A stretch of 64,000 bases of DNA, taken from contig CP050890.1 in NCBI GenBank assembly GCA_016745215.1, forward strand, positions 1,116,001 to 1,180,000, given 5' to 3'. Below are positions 43,440 to 50,771 of this stretch, piece after piece (position 1 is the stretch's first letter; every line of letters begins with the position of its first letter). The stretch comes from Thiohalocapsa sp. PB-PSB1. Its GTDB lineage: Bacteria; Pseudomonadota; Gammaproteobacteria; Chromatiales; Chromatiaceae. The notes beneath the pieces are model-generated. The model ran no database searches. It had not been told where the DNA came from and saw nothing but the letters and a program-made list of their open reading frames with translations. The translations under genes and the position numbers were made by a program.

Positions 43440-44235
43440 GTAGGGACTCCGGTTACCCGGAGCCCCCGCCACAGACCCGGACGCGCGGTTTTCTCGCATC
43501 CGGTTCCTCGGTTGCACTCGCTTATCAAGCGGACCGTCACAGTTGCCCATTCCACGGTCCAGTTGTTTAGTCCCCGCAGTGAGGTTTGCTCGTGTATACC
43601 CGATCCTGCATGTCCGGCACGAGTTTCCTTTGCGAGCTGCGTGCTTCCGTCAGGTCCTTACGCCTGCTGGCCGGCTTTCCCGACCTCCGACTACGATGCC
43701 CGATAAGACACCTCGTTGGCATACGGCGGTCTCCCGCCTGCCTGCACGCTCCCTGTTCGACAACTCTACCCGCGCCCACGCCGCCAGCCTGTGAACAAGT
43801 GGGCTCTTCACCCGTTCGTGTCCCAACGCTGTCGGTTTCATGGTTTCGCATCAAACAGGAGCCTTCGGGGCTTCCCGAGTTCTCTGACGCCTCTCTTCCT
43901 GCATACATAAGCCTGAGGACTCCGGCGGACATCCACACACTTGCCTCGTAGCGCGTGCTTCATGTTGACTTCCAGGACGTTAACACTGTCGTCATCCGCT
44001 TACTTTGCTTTCTCGAAGCTGCCCTGATCCAAACAGGCGCACTTCAGGGAGCGCGATCTCCCCTACGGCCTACAGGATTCTCTGTGTACGCTTGCCCTGC
44101 ACTTCACTTTGTTCGCGAGGCACAAAGCTCCGCAGTAGGACCAACACTCGATACGGGTGGGTGGCTAGCCCTTACCCGACCGGGACTTTCACCCGGCAAG
44201 AGGCGCCGAGCTTTGCTCGGCGCGATAACGTCAAC
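43440..44235 (-). ncRNA. ORF-less group II intron
   Basis: The minus strand begins with the domain I element CTCTTGCCGGGTGAAAGTCC followed by GGTCGGGTAAGGGCTAGCC, and ends with a domain V-like hairpin (AACCGGATGCGAGAAAACCG, CGCGTCCGGGT) and a domain VI-like hairpin (CTCCGGGTAACCGGAGT, then CCCTAC). These are conserved parts of bacterial group II introns, separated by about 700 bases without any reverse transcriptase gene. Splicing would depend on a maturase made elsewhere. The element starts directly beside attC-like site 3. Exact ends are uncertain by several bases. Confidence 0.75.
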
Positions 44236-44311
44236 CGCAGCCCGCGCCAAACTGCGGCCTGAGCGACTGCGAAGGTCGCAGTTTGGCGTCGGGCTAGCGG
44301 ATTGGTTAGGC
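44228..44311 (-). other. attC-like recombination site 3
   Basis: Minus strand: GCCTAAC (44311-44305), arms AGCCCGACGCCAAACTGCGA and CGCAGTTTGGCGCGGGCT, and the distal end GCGGTTGACGTT, where the group II intron begins. The stop codon of the DUF2442 gene is the TAA of GCCTAAC. The arms are nearly identical to site 2. Confidence 0.75.
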
Positions 44312-44563
44312 GGATTGTCTGAGTTCGTCGGGTTGGTGAACGATACCAAGTAAGCCATCGACTGAAATGTCTTCGTCAACGAGTGGCCAATGTATGCCAT
44401 AGCCAGACGGAGACACCTCGAAAACTTCGAGGTGCACGTCAGGAGCAGCCTTCAGTAATGGCGACAACTCGCGCAGATTAGCCGTGAGGGCTTGGCCATC
44501 GACGACGGCGGAAAGCACTCCCCGCAAAACGATTACCTGTTCGACCTCGTGATACCTACTCAT
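44306..44563 (-). CDS. DUF2442 domain protein, second copy
   Basis: 85 residues from ATG 44563: MSRYHEVEQVIVLRGVLSAVVDGQALTANLRELSPLLKAAPDVHLEVFEVSPSGYGIHWPLVDEDISVDGLLG. It keeps the DUF2442 ending (HWPxxDEDISVDGLLG), in the subgroup with a helical middle. Its start overlaps the DUF4160 stop by 4 bases and its stop is inside an attC core, so with its partner it forms a clean two-gene cassette. Confidence 0.85.
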   Translation of the reverse strand: MSRYHEVEQVIVLRGVLSAVVDGQALTANLRELSPLLKAAPDVHLEVFEVSPSGYGIHWPLVDEDISVDGLLGIVHQPDELRQSA

Positions 44564-44817
44564 GACTTGCGCCTCACCTGAAATTCTTCCCATTGCTCGA
44601 CGATGTAGTCGAAATGCTGGAAGATGATTCTTCTAATCTCTCGCATAGCACGCGGCGACATATTGAAAGCGTATGCGAGCGATATGTCAAATTTCTTAGG
44701 ATTGAGCCAAAACTTGCACTCCATGTCGCCCTCTTTGCAATGAATGTGGACCGGCTCGCTGCCTTCGTTTGCATAGAAGAAAAGTCGCCATCCGAGGAAA
44801 AGTAGAATGGTGGGCAT
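44560..44817 (-). CDS. DUF4160 domain protein, second copy
   Basis: 85 residues from ATG 44817: MPTILLFLGWRLFFYANEGSEPVHIHCKEGDMECKFWLNPKKFDISLAYAFNMSPRAMREIRRIIFQHFDYIVEQWEEF. This is a typical DUF4160 protein (MPTI, F-F-Y-x-E-x-x-x-P-x-H-I-H). Only distantly similar to the copy at 43136-43408, so the two pairs were probably acquired separately rather than by recent duplication. Confidence 0.88.
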   Translation of the reverse strand: MPTILLFLGWRLFFYANEGSEPVHIHCKEGDMECKFWLNPKKFDISLAYAFNMSPRAMREIRRIIFQHFDYIVEQWEEFQVRRKS

Positions 44818-44853
44818 TCTGTTACCGTTCGAAGTGCCGCATGAATGGCCGAC

Positions 44854-44893
44854 GCCTAACGTGAAGGCTGCCCGGCCCAAAACTGCGGCCTAT
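44854..44893 (-). other. Partial attC-like site 4
   Basis: Minus strand: arm GGCCGCAGTTTTGGGCC and core GTTAGGC (44860-44854), the R' half of an attC, immediately upstream of the DUF4160-DUF2442 cassette. The R'' half is missing; the sequence beyond belongs to the transposase remnant region. Confidence 0.55.
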
Positions 44894-44982
44894 ACCATTG
44901 AAACTGACTCGCCTTGAATAGGGCTACAGGAGTATAACGGACAGAGACCGCTGTGTTGTAAGCATCGAACGAGGGTAGAGCC

Positions 44983-45389
44983 ATGGCCAAGAACCTGAAG
45001 TTGCGGATCAAGGTGGAGTTCGTCGAAACCGAGGAGGACGTGTCGTCGGACCGTCACCCGGAAGAACAGGCCGATGGCTCGTTCAGTCTGGTGTTACCGG
45101 AAGCCGATGAGCTGACTATCTCGGCGCTGGATCGAGCGGCGCTGGATGTGTCGTTCCCGGCGTTACGCGAGGCGCTGTCGGGGCATTTGGCGGAGGCAGG
45201 AAAAAAAAACTCCAGCGGGAAACCGCGCGCCTGAGCGCGGAGCTCGACCTGCGGGAGCGTCAGTCCGACGACCGAGTGGAAGGTGAGGTCGGTCGGTTCA
45301 GGTTCACGCTGTACGAGGCGGGAAAAGAAGGGAGACAGACCACGTTTTCTACAACGGGAAAACGGGGACAGACCACCTTTTCCAGTTAG
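44983..45389 (+). pseudogene. ISKra4-like transposase N-terminal remnant with A9 frameshift site
   Basis: The first frame (MAKNLKLRIKVEFVETEEDV) runs 83 codons to 45234. It passes through nine A residues (45201-45209). In the -1 frame after the A tract the reading continues LQRETARLSAELDLRERQSDDRVEGEVGRFRFTLYEA, the VEGEVGRFRFP-type start of ISKra4-family transposases, then runs into unrelated sequence and stops at 45389. Some IS elements use a -1 slip on such A tracts. The catalytic domain is absent, so the element is a truncated remnant. Confidence 0.55.
45330..45386. repeat. Two GGGACAGACCAC-type short repeats
   Basis: GAGACAGACCACGTTTTCT followed by GGGGACAGACCACCTTTTCC. The same unit occurs at 45876-45897 and, inverted, at 46673-46693, on both sides of the Y1 transposase remnant. 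These resemble the short repeats that flank REP-associated transposases. Confidence 0.6.
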
Positions 45390-45439
45390 TCGTTCTCACA
45401 TATTGAACCCAGAGAATATGGACATGGGAGGAGCCCCCA

Positions 45440-45838
45440 CTAATCGTCTTTCGTTGGCACTGGAATGACGATATTTCCTTGATAGGTCCTATGCATGTCG
45501 GTTATTGCATCGGTGATTCCGAGGTCCCAAAAAATTACACTAGCGGCGAACTTGCCACCCTCCATCTCACTTCTAACGGAACCGCTAACTTCTCTGCCAT
45601 CCTTCGTCTCGCAATCGTAGATGAGTGCATCATCGGACCGTCGAATGTAAACACCGCTAGTTGGTATATATGATTCCCATTGACCGCGCTTGTTCTTGAA
45701 CTTGCAATGCCCGGCAGAGCCATCAGAAAAGGTAACTACGAACGGTATGTTTGGATCATTGACGATGGTTGCGCAGCCATAGATCAATCCTAGCGCTGCA
45801 GCAGTGAAGACAGCTCGACAGGTTCTATTTATGTTCAC
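45440..45838 (-). CDS. Small putative lipoprotein
   Basis: About 132 residues from GTG 45838: signal-like RAVFTAAALGLIYGC with a lipobox Cys followed by ATIVND, then a soluble beta-rich domain (PFVVTFSDGSAGHCKFKNKRGQWESYIPTSGVYIRRSDDALIYDCETKDGREVSGSV). The CATIVN-type start is shared by a group of small lipoproteins of unknown function. The frame is open further upstream into the GGGACAGACCAC repeat, which is unlikely to be coding. Confidence 0.6.
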   Translation of the reverse strand: MNINRTCRAVFTAAALGLIYGCATIVNDPNIPFVVTFSDGSAGHCKFKNKRGQWESYIPTSGVYIRRSDDALIYDCETKDGREVSGSVRSEMEGGKFAASVIFWDLGITDAITDMHRTYQGNIVIPVPTKDD

Positions 45839-45875
45839 AAATAATGACTTGCTGGATTTGCGAAAAATGGGAAAA

Positions 45876-45897
45876 AGGGGACAGACCACATTTTCTA
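45876..45897. repeat. GGGACAGACCAC-type repeat at the 3' side of the Y1 transposase
   Basis: AAAGGGGACAGACCACATTT lies right next to the transposase stop codon; an inverted copy (AACGTGGTCTGTCCCTGTTT) is at the other end of the gene near 46675. Confidence 0.65.
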
Positions 45898-46615
45898 CAA
45901 TGCAAGCTCACCTTGCGCATCCGCATCGATTTTCTTTAGCGGCCGTCCCGGTGCCCCCTTCCAGGTTCGTCTACCGAGCATAGCGGCGATCTGCCGCTCG
46001 AACTCTGCGCTGCTAAGCACGAAGCCGCCGTTGGTGCACTCGCGGAAACGTTGAAGCAACTCGGCGCTGAGTATATCCTCGAACAACCTGCGACACGCAG
46101 CAAAACGAGCCTGATTAGAGTCTGCCAAGCCTTGGTACAGCGGGTGCGGTGTGACTACGGAATCCTGGCGGCCAAGCGCATTGGCCCGATGGCTCGACCA
46201 GCGATAATCACCAGGCACACTGACCATTGAGGCACGAACCGGATTGAGCTCGATGTAGCGCTGGCAGGCCAGCAGATTAGGTGTCGGCTTCAATCAGCGA
46301 TGAGCGGAACCGGCCCTCGAACAAGCCGCCCGTGCGACGAGAGGTCCGGTTGACATGCTGGACATACCGCTGCCCAACGCGCTTCATCACCGCCGTCACG
46401 CCATCATCGCGTGCGGCGGTCATCGGCAGATGAAGGTGGTTGGTCATCAGCACGTATGCGTGCACAGCAACCGATTCCTCCGCAGCCACCGCGACCAGAT
46501 GATCCAGGAAAAACTGGCGATCGTCATCCTCGAAAAACACCGCAGCCCGGTCGATCCCGCGCAGGATCACATGCATTGGGTAGCCGGCGGCGATGATCCG
46601 TGCGCGTCTAGGCAT
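45895..46615 (-). pseudogene. REP-associated (Y1, IS200-like) transposase, frameshifted
   Basis: From ATG 46615: MPRRARIIAAGYPMHVILRG, DRQFFLDHLVAVAAEESVAVHAYVLMTNHLHLPMTA (HUH motif HLH), VGQRYVQHVNR, GGLFEGRFRSSLIEADT, then a stop. In another frame the protein goes on LLACQRYIELNPVRASMVSVPGDYRWSSHRANALG to 45895. The expected joined sequence is EADTYLLACQRYIE; one extra A near 46285 breaks it. HUH and Tyr residues are present, so the break is recent. Short GGGACAGACCAC repeats flank both ends. Confidence 0.82.
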
Positions 46616-46672
46616 GGATAACAGGATCTCAAAGACAATAGCAACATAGCACCGAACCAAGCCTAGCAGAAA

Positions 46673-46693
46673 AACGTGGTCTGTCCCTGTTTT
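46673..46693. repeat. GGGACAGACCAC-type repeat, inverted, at the 5' side of the Y1 transposase
   Basis: AACGTGGTCTGTCCCTGTTT, followed by shorter CCCTGTTTTCCC-type motifs until 46740. The rest of the spacer to 47024 shows no recognisable gene. Confidence 0.55.
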
Positions 46694-47024
46694 CCCTGTG
46701 TCCCTGTTTTCCCTGCTGTTTTTACCCCTGTTTCCCCCCAATCCGGCATCGCCCATGGTATAGCGCCCAGTTGCCGCCCTTGCGCACATCCGGCAAGGCG
46801 CACAGCATTTGGCGAATCGCGGCAACCAATAACGTCATGGTCTACTTCACAGGCTTGGACTTTGGCTCCAGGACCAAGAGAATCTCCTGTACGCTCTGAA
46901 AAGTCCTACATGATATTGTGGTCTTGAATTTGGATCTGCTGTCCAGCGGGTGGGATCTGTGGCGTGGTGATTCTGCCGGTTTGTCGCGCACAATGCGCTG
47001 GACTGCCGACTTCGCTGTTACTCA

Positions 47025-47046
47025 GCCCGTCGTTTGGCGCGGGCTA
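47025..47046 (+). other. Possible eroded attC remnant
   Basis: AGCCCGTCGTTTGGCGCGGG followed by CT is an inverted repeat whose right arm (GTTTGGCGCGGGCT) is identical to the right arm of attC-like sites 2 and 3. The middle loop is missing. It may mark the far border of the cassette region. Confidence 0.4.
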
Positions 47047-47075
47047 ATAAGTTTAGCTTCAACGGATCTTTGCGT

Positions 47076-47975
47076 ATGTCCAACTCCACACTTCGCATAC
47101 AGCGCCTTCGCGATCTGCTGCAGGGTGATGCTTGCTTGATCATGCCGTGCTGCTTCGATGCATTGTCCGCGCGTCTGATCGAGCAGGCCGGTTTTCCGCT
47201 GACTTTCATGAGTGGCTTTGCGGTGTCGGCAGCGCGCGCCGCAATGCCGGACGCGGGTCTGTTGTCCGTGACCGAGATGGTCGATCAAGGACGCTACATT
47301 TGCGACTCGGTGTCGATACCGGTGATTGGCGACGGAGATACCGGTCACGGCAATCCGGCCAATGTGCATCGAACTGTCGAGCAGTATGCGAATGCCGGGT
47401 TTGCCGGCATTATGATCGAGGATCAACTGGCGCCCAAACGTTGTGGTCATACCGGTGTCAAAGAGGTGGTCGATCGCGGCGAGGCCATGCGCCGCATGCG
47501 CGCAGCGATCGCCGCCCGGAATGCCGGCTGCGGCCTGGTGGTGGTTGCCCGCACCGATGCGCGCAGTGCGCTGGAATCGGGTTTGGGTGCGGATGCCGCG
47601 CTGGATGAGGCGATCTGGCGTATGCAGGCGTTTGCTGATCTGGGCGCAGACTTGCTGTTCCTCGAGGCTCCCCGGGACGAAAAGGAGATGGAGCGGTTTT
47701 GCCGCGAAGTGCCCGGTGTGCACATGGCGAATATGCTGGAGGACGGTATTACTCCGATGGTTTCGCCGCAGCGTCTCGGGCAAATCGGCTATCGCGTGGC
47801 AGCCTATCCATTGACGCTGATTTCCTGCGCTGTGCAAGCGATGAATACGGCGTTGGACGCATTGAAGGCCGGCGAAACCCCATCTCGGCGCGTGGACTTT
47901 GCTACCCTCCGCAATCTTGTTGGTTTCGACGCTTACGACGATTTGTTGAGGCAGTACGAGCAAGAAGTGCAATGA
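47076..47975 (+). CDS. Isocitrate lyase / PEP mutase superfamily enzyme
   Basis: 299 residues from ATG 47076 (MSNSTLRIQRLRDLLQGDACLIMPCCFDALSARLIEQAGF). It shows SGFAVSAARAAMPDAGLLS, PVIGDGDTGHGNPANVHRTV, GIMIEDQLAPKRCGHTG (the KxCGH catalytic loop) and VVARTDARSA. The family includes methylisocitrate lyase, PEP mutase, oxaloacetate decarboxylase and carboxyvinyl-carboxyphosphonate phosphorylmutase; sequence alone does not decide between them, and no prp genes are near. An upstream in-frame start (47034) would overlap the attC-like hairpin and is less likely. Confidence 0.88.
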   Translation: MSNSTLRIQRLRDLLQGDACLIMPCCFDALSARLIEQAGFPLTFMSGFAVSAARAAMPDAGLLSVTEMVDQGRYICDSVSIPVIGDGDTGHGNPANVHRTVEQYANAGFAGIMIEDQLAPKRCGHTGVKEVVDRGEAMRRMRAAIAARNAGCGLVVVARTDARSALESGLGADAALDEAIWRMQAFADLGADLLFLEAPRDEKEMERFCREVPGVHMANMLEDGITPMVSPQRLGQIGYRVAAYPLTLISCAVQAMNTALDALKAGETPSRRVDFATLRNLVGFDAYDDLLRQYEQEVQ

Positions 47976-48053
47976 TCCGCTGCTTGGCCCTCTGTTGATC
48001 TAACCCGATCGTACGCATCTTTTCATCACTAGTCATGCAACGGGATTCGACCA

Positions 48054-48377
48054 ATGTCCAGCGGTAATTATCTCAAAGACCTGATTCTGCTACGCAATGA
48101 TCCGAGTAAGGTTGAAGTCGTGCGCGAAGCCGCGTTGCGCGGCGAGGTCGACGCACAGTATGCGCTGGGGCTAATTTATGCCGAGGGGCGAGGGGTGGAG
48201 ATCGATCTGGCCCAAGCGCACTTCTGGCTGTCTCTTGCCATCGATCAGGGAGATCAGGATGCTGACTTACTGCGTAATATCGTTGGTAGTCAGATGACCG
48301 ACGAAGAATATGAGTCGGCGAAACGCCTGCGAGCCGGAGCCGCACTGTCGATGCTCAGTTCAGATAAGTCGCACTGA
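48054..48377 (+). CDS. Small Sel1-repeat protein
   Basis: A 107-residue soluble protein with one clear Sel1-like repeat: DAQYALGLIYAEGRGVEIDLAQAHFWLSLAIDQGDQDA, flanked by helices. Sel1 repeats mediate protein-protein contacts. No signal peptide. It follows the PEP mutase-like gene after 78 bases on the same strand. Confidence 0.8.
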   Translation: MSSGNYLKDLILLRNDPSKVEVVREAALRGEVDAQYALGLIYAEGRGVEIDLAQAHFWLSLAIDQGDQDADLLRNIVGSQMTDEEYESAKRLRAGAALSMLSSDKSH

Positions 48378-48518
48378 CCAGGATAGGATTGTCATCAAGC
48401 CCAGCATTGTCCCATGATCACTCGCAGAGTGGACTGTGCCGATGCGGCAACAGATCCTATTGGCAAGCGCGGTGCGGCTGACCGGCAGCCTGATCAGCTT
48501 CGAAATAGCAAATGCCAA

Positions 48519-48911
48519 TCAACCCTGCTCCAGCGCGCTGGCCACGCGATCGAGGCGCGCACGCACTTGTGCCGCCAATTCCGGTATATCGGTGTTATCG
48601 ACCAGTTCCAGCACTGCCGCAGGGTCCATGAACAGCACACTGATGCCACCATCCTGGTCTTCGCGTACGACGACATTGCAGGGTAGCAGTAAACCGATGT
48701 CCGGTTCGGCATTCAGGGCCTGATAGGCAAACTGCGGATTGCAGGCGCCGAGGATGCGATAGGGCCGATGGCTAATACCGAGCTTGGTCTTCAGGGTTGC
48801 ACTGACGTCGATGTCGCTGAGCACGCCAAAGCCTTCTGCTTTGAGTTCTTCGGTTACGCGTGCGATCGTCTCATCGAAGCCGGTACTGACCTTGGTGGAA
48901 AATCCATACAT
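48519..48911 (-). CDS. DUF302 family protein
   Basis: 130 residues: MYGFSTKVSTGFDETIARVTEELKAEGFGVLSDIDVSATLKTKLG, YRILGACNPQFAYQALNAEPDIGLLLPCNVVVRED, GGISVLFMDPAAVLELV. This is the DUF302 fold (GFGVLSDIDV and GACNP-x-A-x-x-A), found in many sulfur-oxidising and anaerobic bacteria. Two conserved Cys lie in GACNP and LLPCNV. No signal peptide. Function unknown. Divergent from the CIA30-like gene. Confidence 0.9.
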   Translation of the reverse strand: MYGFSTKVSTGFDETIARVTEELKAEGFGVLSDIDVSATLKTKLGISHRPYRILGACNPQFAYQALNAEPDIGLLLPCNVVVREDQDGGISVLFMDPAAVLELVDNTDIPELAAQVRARLDRVASALEQG

Positions 48912-49048
48912 AGCAAAAACCTCTTAGTGGATGTTCAAGGAGCTTATCGATGTTCGATATACGTTGTGAAAACACAATTGCGCCCAGTGCCGGCAATAAC
49001 AATCCCGATGGCGTGACAGCGGCTGTGGGTTTCCGGCACACTGTGCGG

Positions 49049-49627
49049 ATGCCAATTACTTTTCTTGCACTGTTTGCCCTAATGACATCCACTGTTGCTT
49101 TTACTGGCCAGAACGATGGTCTGATTGACGATTTCTCTTCCGCTAGTGATTACTCGCGTCTTGGCACAGCCTGGCGGTTGGTCACCGATCGCGTCATGGG
49201 TGGCGTCTCCAGTGCCAGTCTTTCTCGGCGTGAGATCGATGGACATCCCGCCCTGTGCATGCAAGGGGATGTGAGTCTCGACAACAACGGAGGTTTTGTT
49301 CAGGTCAATATTGATCTGGCCCGCGGCGGCCTGTTCGATGCCAGTGGTTTCGACGGAGTACGGCTGCTGGTGCGCGGCAACGGAGAAACCTACAACTTAC
49401 ATCTGAAGACTTCCGCCACCAGCATGCCCTGGCAGTCCTACCGGGCCGAGTTTATTGCCGATGGCCAATGGCGAGAGGTGTATTTACCGTTCTCGCAGTT
49501 CGAACCCCATCGGCTGGTGCCGGCCCTGGACCGCAGCCGACTGAAGCGCCTGGGGGTGGTTGCCATCGGTCGTGTGATGCGCGCGGATCTTTGTATCGGT
49601 GAGATCGGTTTCTACCAGAGAACCTGA
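49049..49627 (+). CDS. CIA30 (complex I intermediate-associated protein 30) domain protein, exported
   Basis: 192 residues from ATG 49049; MPITFLALFALMTSTVAF looks like a signal peptide. The mature part has the CIA30 jelly-roll signature WRLVTDRVMGGVSSASLSRREIDGHPALCMQGDVSLDNNGGFVQV, then YNLHLKTSATSMPWQSYRAEFIADGQWREVYLPFSQFEPHR. Bacterial CIA30 proteins have no settled function. The frame is open 99 bases upstream, but this would not leave a signal peptide at the terminus. Confidence 0.85.
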   Translation: MPITFLALFALMTSTVAFTGQNDGLIDDFSSASDYSRLGTAWRLVTDRVMGGVSSASLSRREIDGHPALCMQGDVSLDNNGGFVQVNIDLARGGLFDASGFDGVRLLVRGNGETYNLHLKTSATSMPWQSYRAEFIADGQWREVYLPFSQFEPHRLVPALDRSRLKRLGVVAIGRVMRADLCIGEIGFYQRT

Positions 49628-49705
49628 ACAGGCTGGGGAATGCCTGCTCGGCATGGGCTGGGATTGTTGCAATACCCGGCATTCGCGGGCGATGTAGCGC
49701 CAGCT

Positions 49706-50413
49706 TCAGCCCTGCCGAAGCTTGAAATGTTTAAACGGCTGGTGTGCCCAGTCGGCCACCTGCAGTTCACGCGCGTCGGGCAATTGCCGATCCAGCGCAT
49801 AGGCTGTCCGGCATTGCTGCAATGCGTAATCACCGACGCCCTCCCCAGCAAGACGCTGTAACAGCCGATTGAGATAATCGGTGTCATCCAGGCCCGGCAT
49901 CGGTGTGGTGCGAACTTCCAATGCGATATCGGCGTCAAGCAGCAGGCGCAGGCTGTGCCAAGCCTTGTTGCCGGAATCCGATGCGCCAGTGACCAGTGGG
50001 TAATCCTCCGGCAGAGCCTTGATGTCAAGGCCGACCCAATCGACCAAGGGCAGCAAGGGATGTAGGCGCTCGGGGTAGGCCCCGCTGGTGTGCAGACCGA
50101 TCTTATAGCCCAGCGCGCGAATCTCGCGCATGGCTGCCGGCAAAGCCCGTTGTGCGGTAGGTTCGCCGCCGCTGAAGACAACGCCGTCGAGCAGTCCCTG
50201 GCGACGTTCGAGCAAGCCCCGCAACTGGTCCCAGGCAATCGGGGCGTCTGCCTCTGCCGTCAACAGATGCCCGTTGTGACAATATCGGCAGCGCCAAGGG
50301 CAGCCCTGGCAATAGACCACCGCGGCCAGCTCTCCGGGATAGTCAATGGTGCTCAGGGCGGTAACACCGCCGATACGCAGCCGCTTCGCTTCGGTTTGTA
50401 GGGTAGTCAGCAT
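49706..50413 (-). CDS. nrdG: Anaerobic ribonucleoside-triphosphate reductase activating protein NrdG
   Basis: A 235-residue radical-SAM enzyme that makes the glycyl radical on NrdD. ATG 50413; RIGGVTALSTIDYPGELAAVVYCQGCPWRCRYCHNGHLL carries the CxxxCxxC cluster motif (Cys 38, 42, 45), followed by VVFSGGEPTAQRAL (GGE motif) and GLHTSGAYPERL. It is the last gene of a minus-strand operon after nrdD and a small glycyl-radical-segment gene. The frame is open further upstream, but the start given fits the family. Confidence 0.94.
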   Translation of the reverse strand: MLTTLQTEAKRLRIGGVTALSTIDYPGELAAVVYCQGCPWRCRYCHNGHLLTAEADAPIAWDQLRGLLERRQGLLDGVVFSGGEPTAQRALPAAMREIRALGYKIGLHTSGAYPERLHPLLPLVDWVGLDIKALPEDYPLVTGASDSGNKAWHSLRLLLDADIALEVRTTPMPGLDDTDYLNRLLQRLAGEGVGDYALQQCRTAYALDRQLPDARELQVADWAHQPFKHFKLRQG

Positions 50414-50471
50414 CGCATCATCGAGGGTGGTCTGGCCCAGATTGCCTGGCTGGAATCGCAGCTGGACTGGA

Positions 50472-50675
50472 TCAGGCGGCTGCCAATGGGTGTGTACAAT
50501 CCGCGGCCGCCCTGGGATGCTCGCAGAAATAGGCTCTGTCCGCATGCTCGGAGCGTTTGCCGGCATTGAAAGCGGATACCGGACGGTGATAGCCCATGAC
50601 TCGAGTCCAAATCTCGCAGCGAGTGCGTTCTTCGTCTTTCAGTTCCGGTTGGTCGATTGTCTTGGTGATGTTCAT
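50472..50675 (-). CDS. Separate small protein carrying the NrdD glycyl-radical segment
   Basis: 67 residues from ATG 50675, with AGGAAC before it: MNITKTIDQPELKDEERTRCEIWTRVMGYHRPVSAFNAGKRSEHADRAYF. RVMGYHRPVSAFNAGK is the C-terminal glycyl-radical motif of NrdD (RVxGY, radical Gly at about residue 28). The upstream nrdD gene stops before this motif. The two chains would therefore have to work together, as a split enzyme. The gene lies between nrdD and nrdG with short gaps, so all three are co-expressed. Confidence 0.8.
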   Translation of the reverse strand: MNITKTIDQPELKDEERTRCEIWTRVMGYHRPVSAFNAGKRSEHADRAYFCEHPRAAADCTHPLAAA

Positions 50676-50771
50676 CCGTTTTGTTCCTGTGGTTGGGTTT
50701 AGTTCACATTCGGCAAAGACCAGGGCAGAGATTCGGAACACAGAGCCTGTCCGAATCTGCTCGCCAGTGGT

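Noticed and set aside
43512..44353. Several open frames on the plus strand, e.g. with LRTPADIH-like sequences
   Set aside because: They are antisense to a group II intron; such frames are common over these introns and have no ribosome-binding sites or domain matches.
46676..46927. Open frame rich in Pro and Cys on the plus strand
   Set aside because: It consists largely of the CCCTGTTTTCCC repeat and has no start signal or homology.
47022..47972. Long minus-strand frame of 316 codons
   Set aside because: Mirror of the PEP mutase-like gene caused by codon bias; no domain recognisable.
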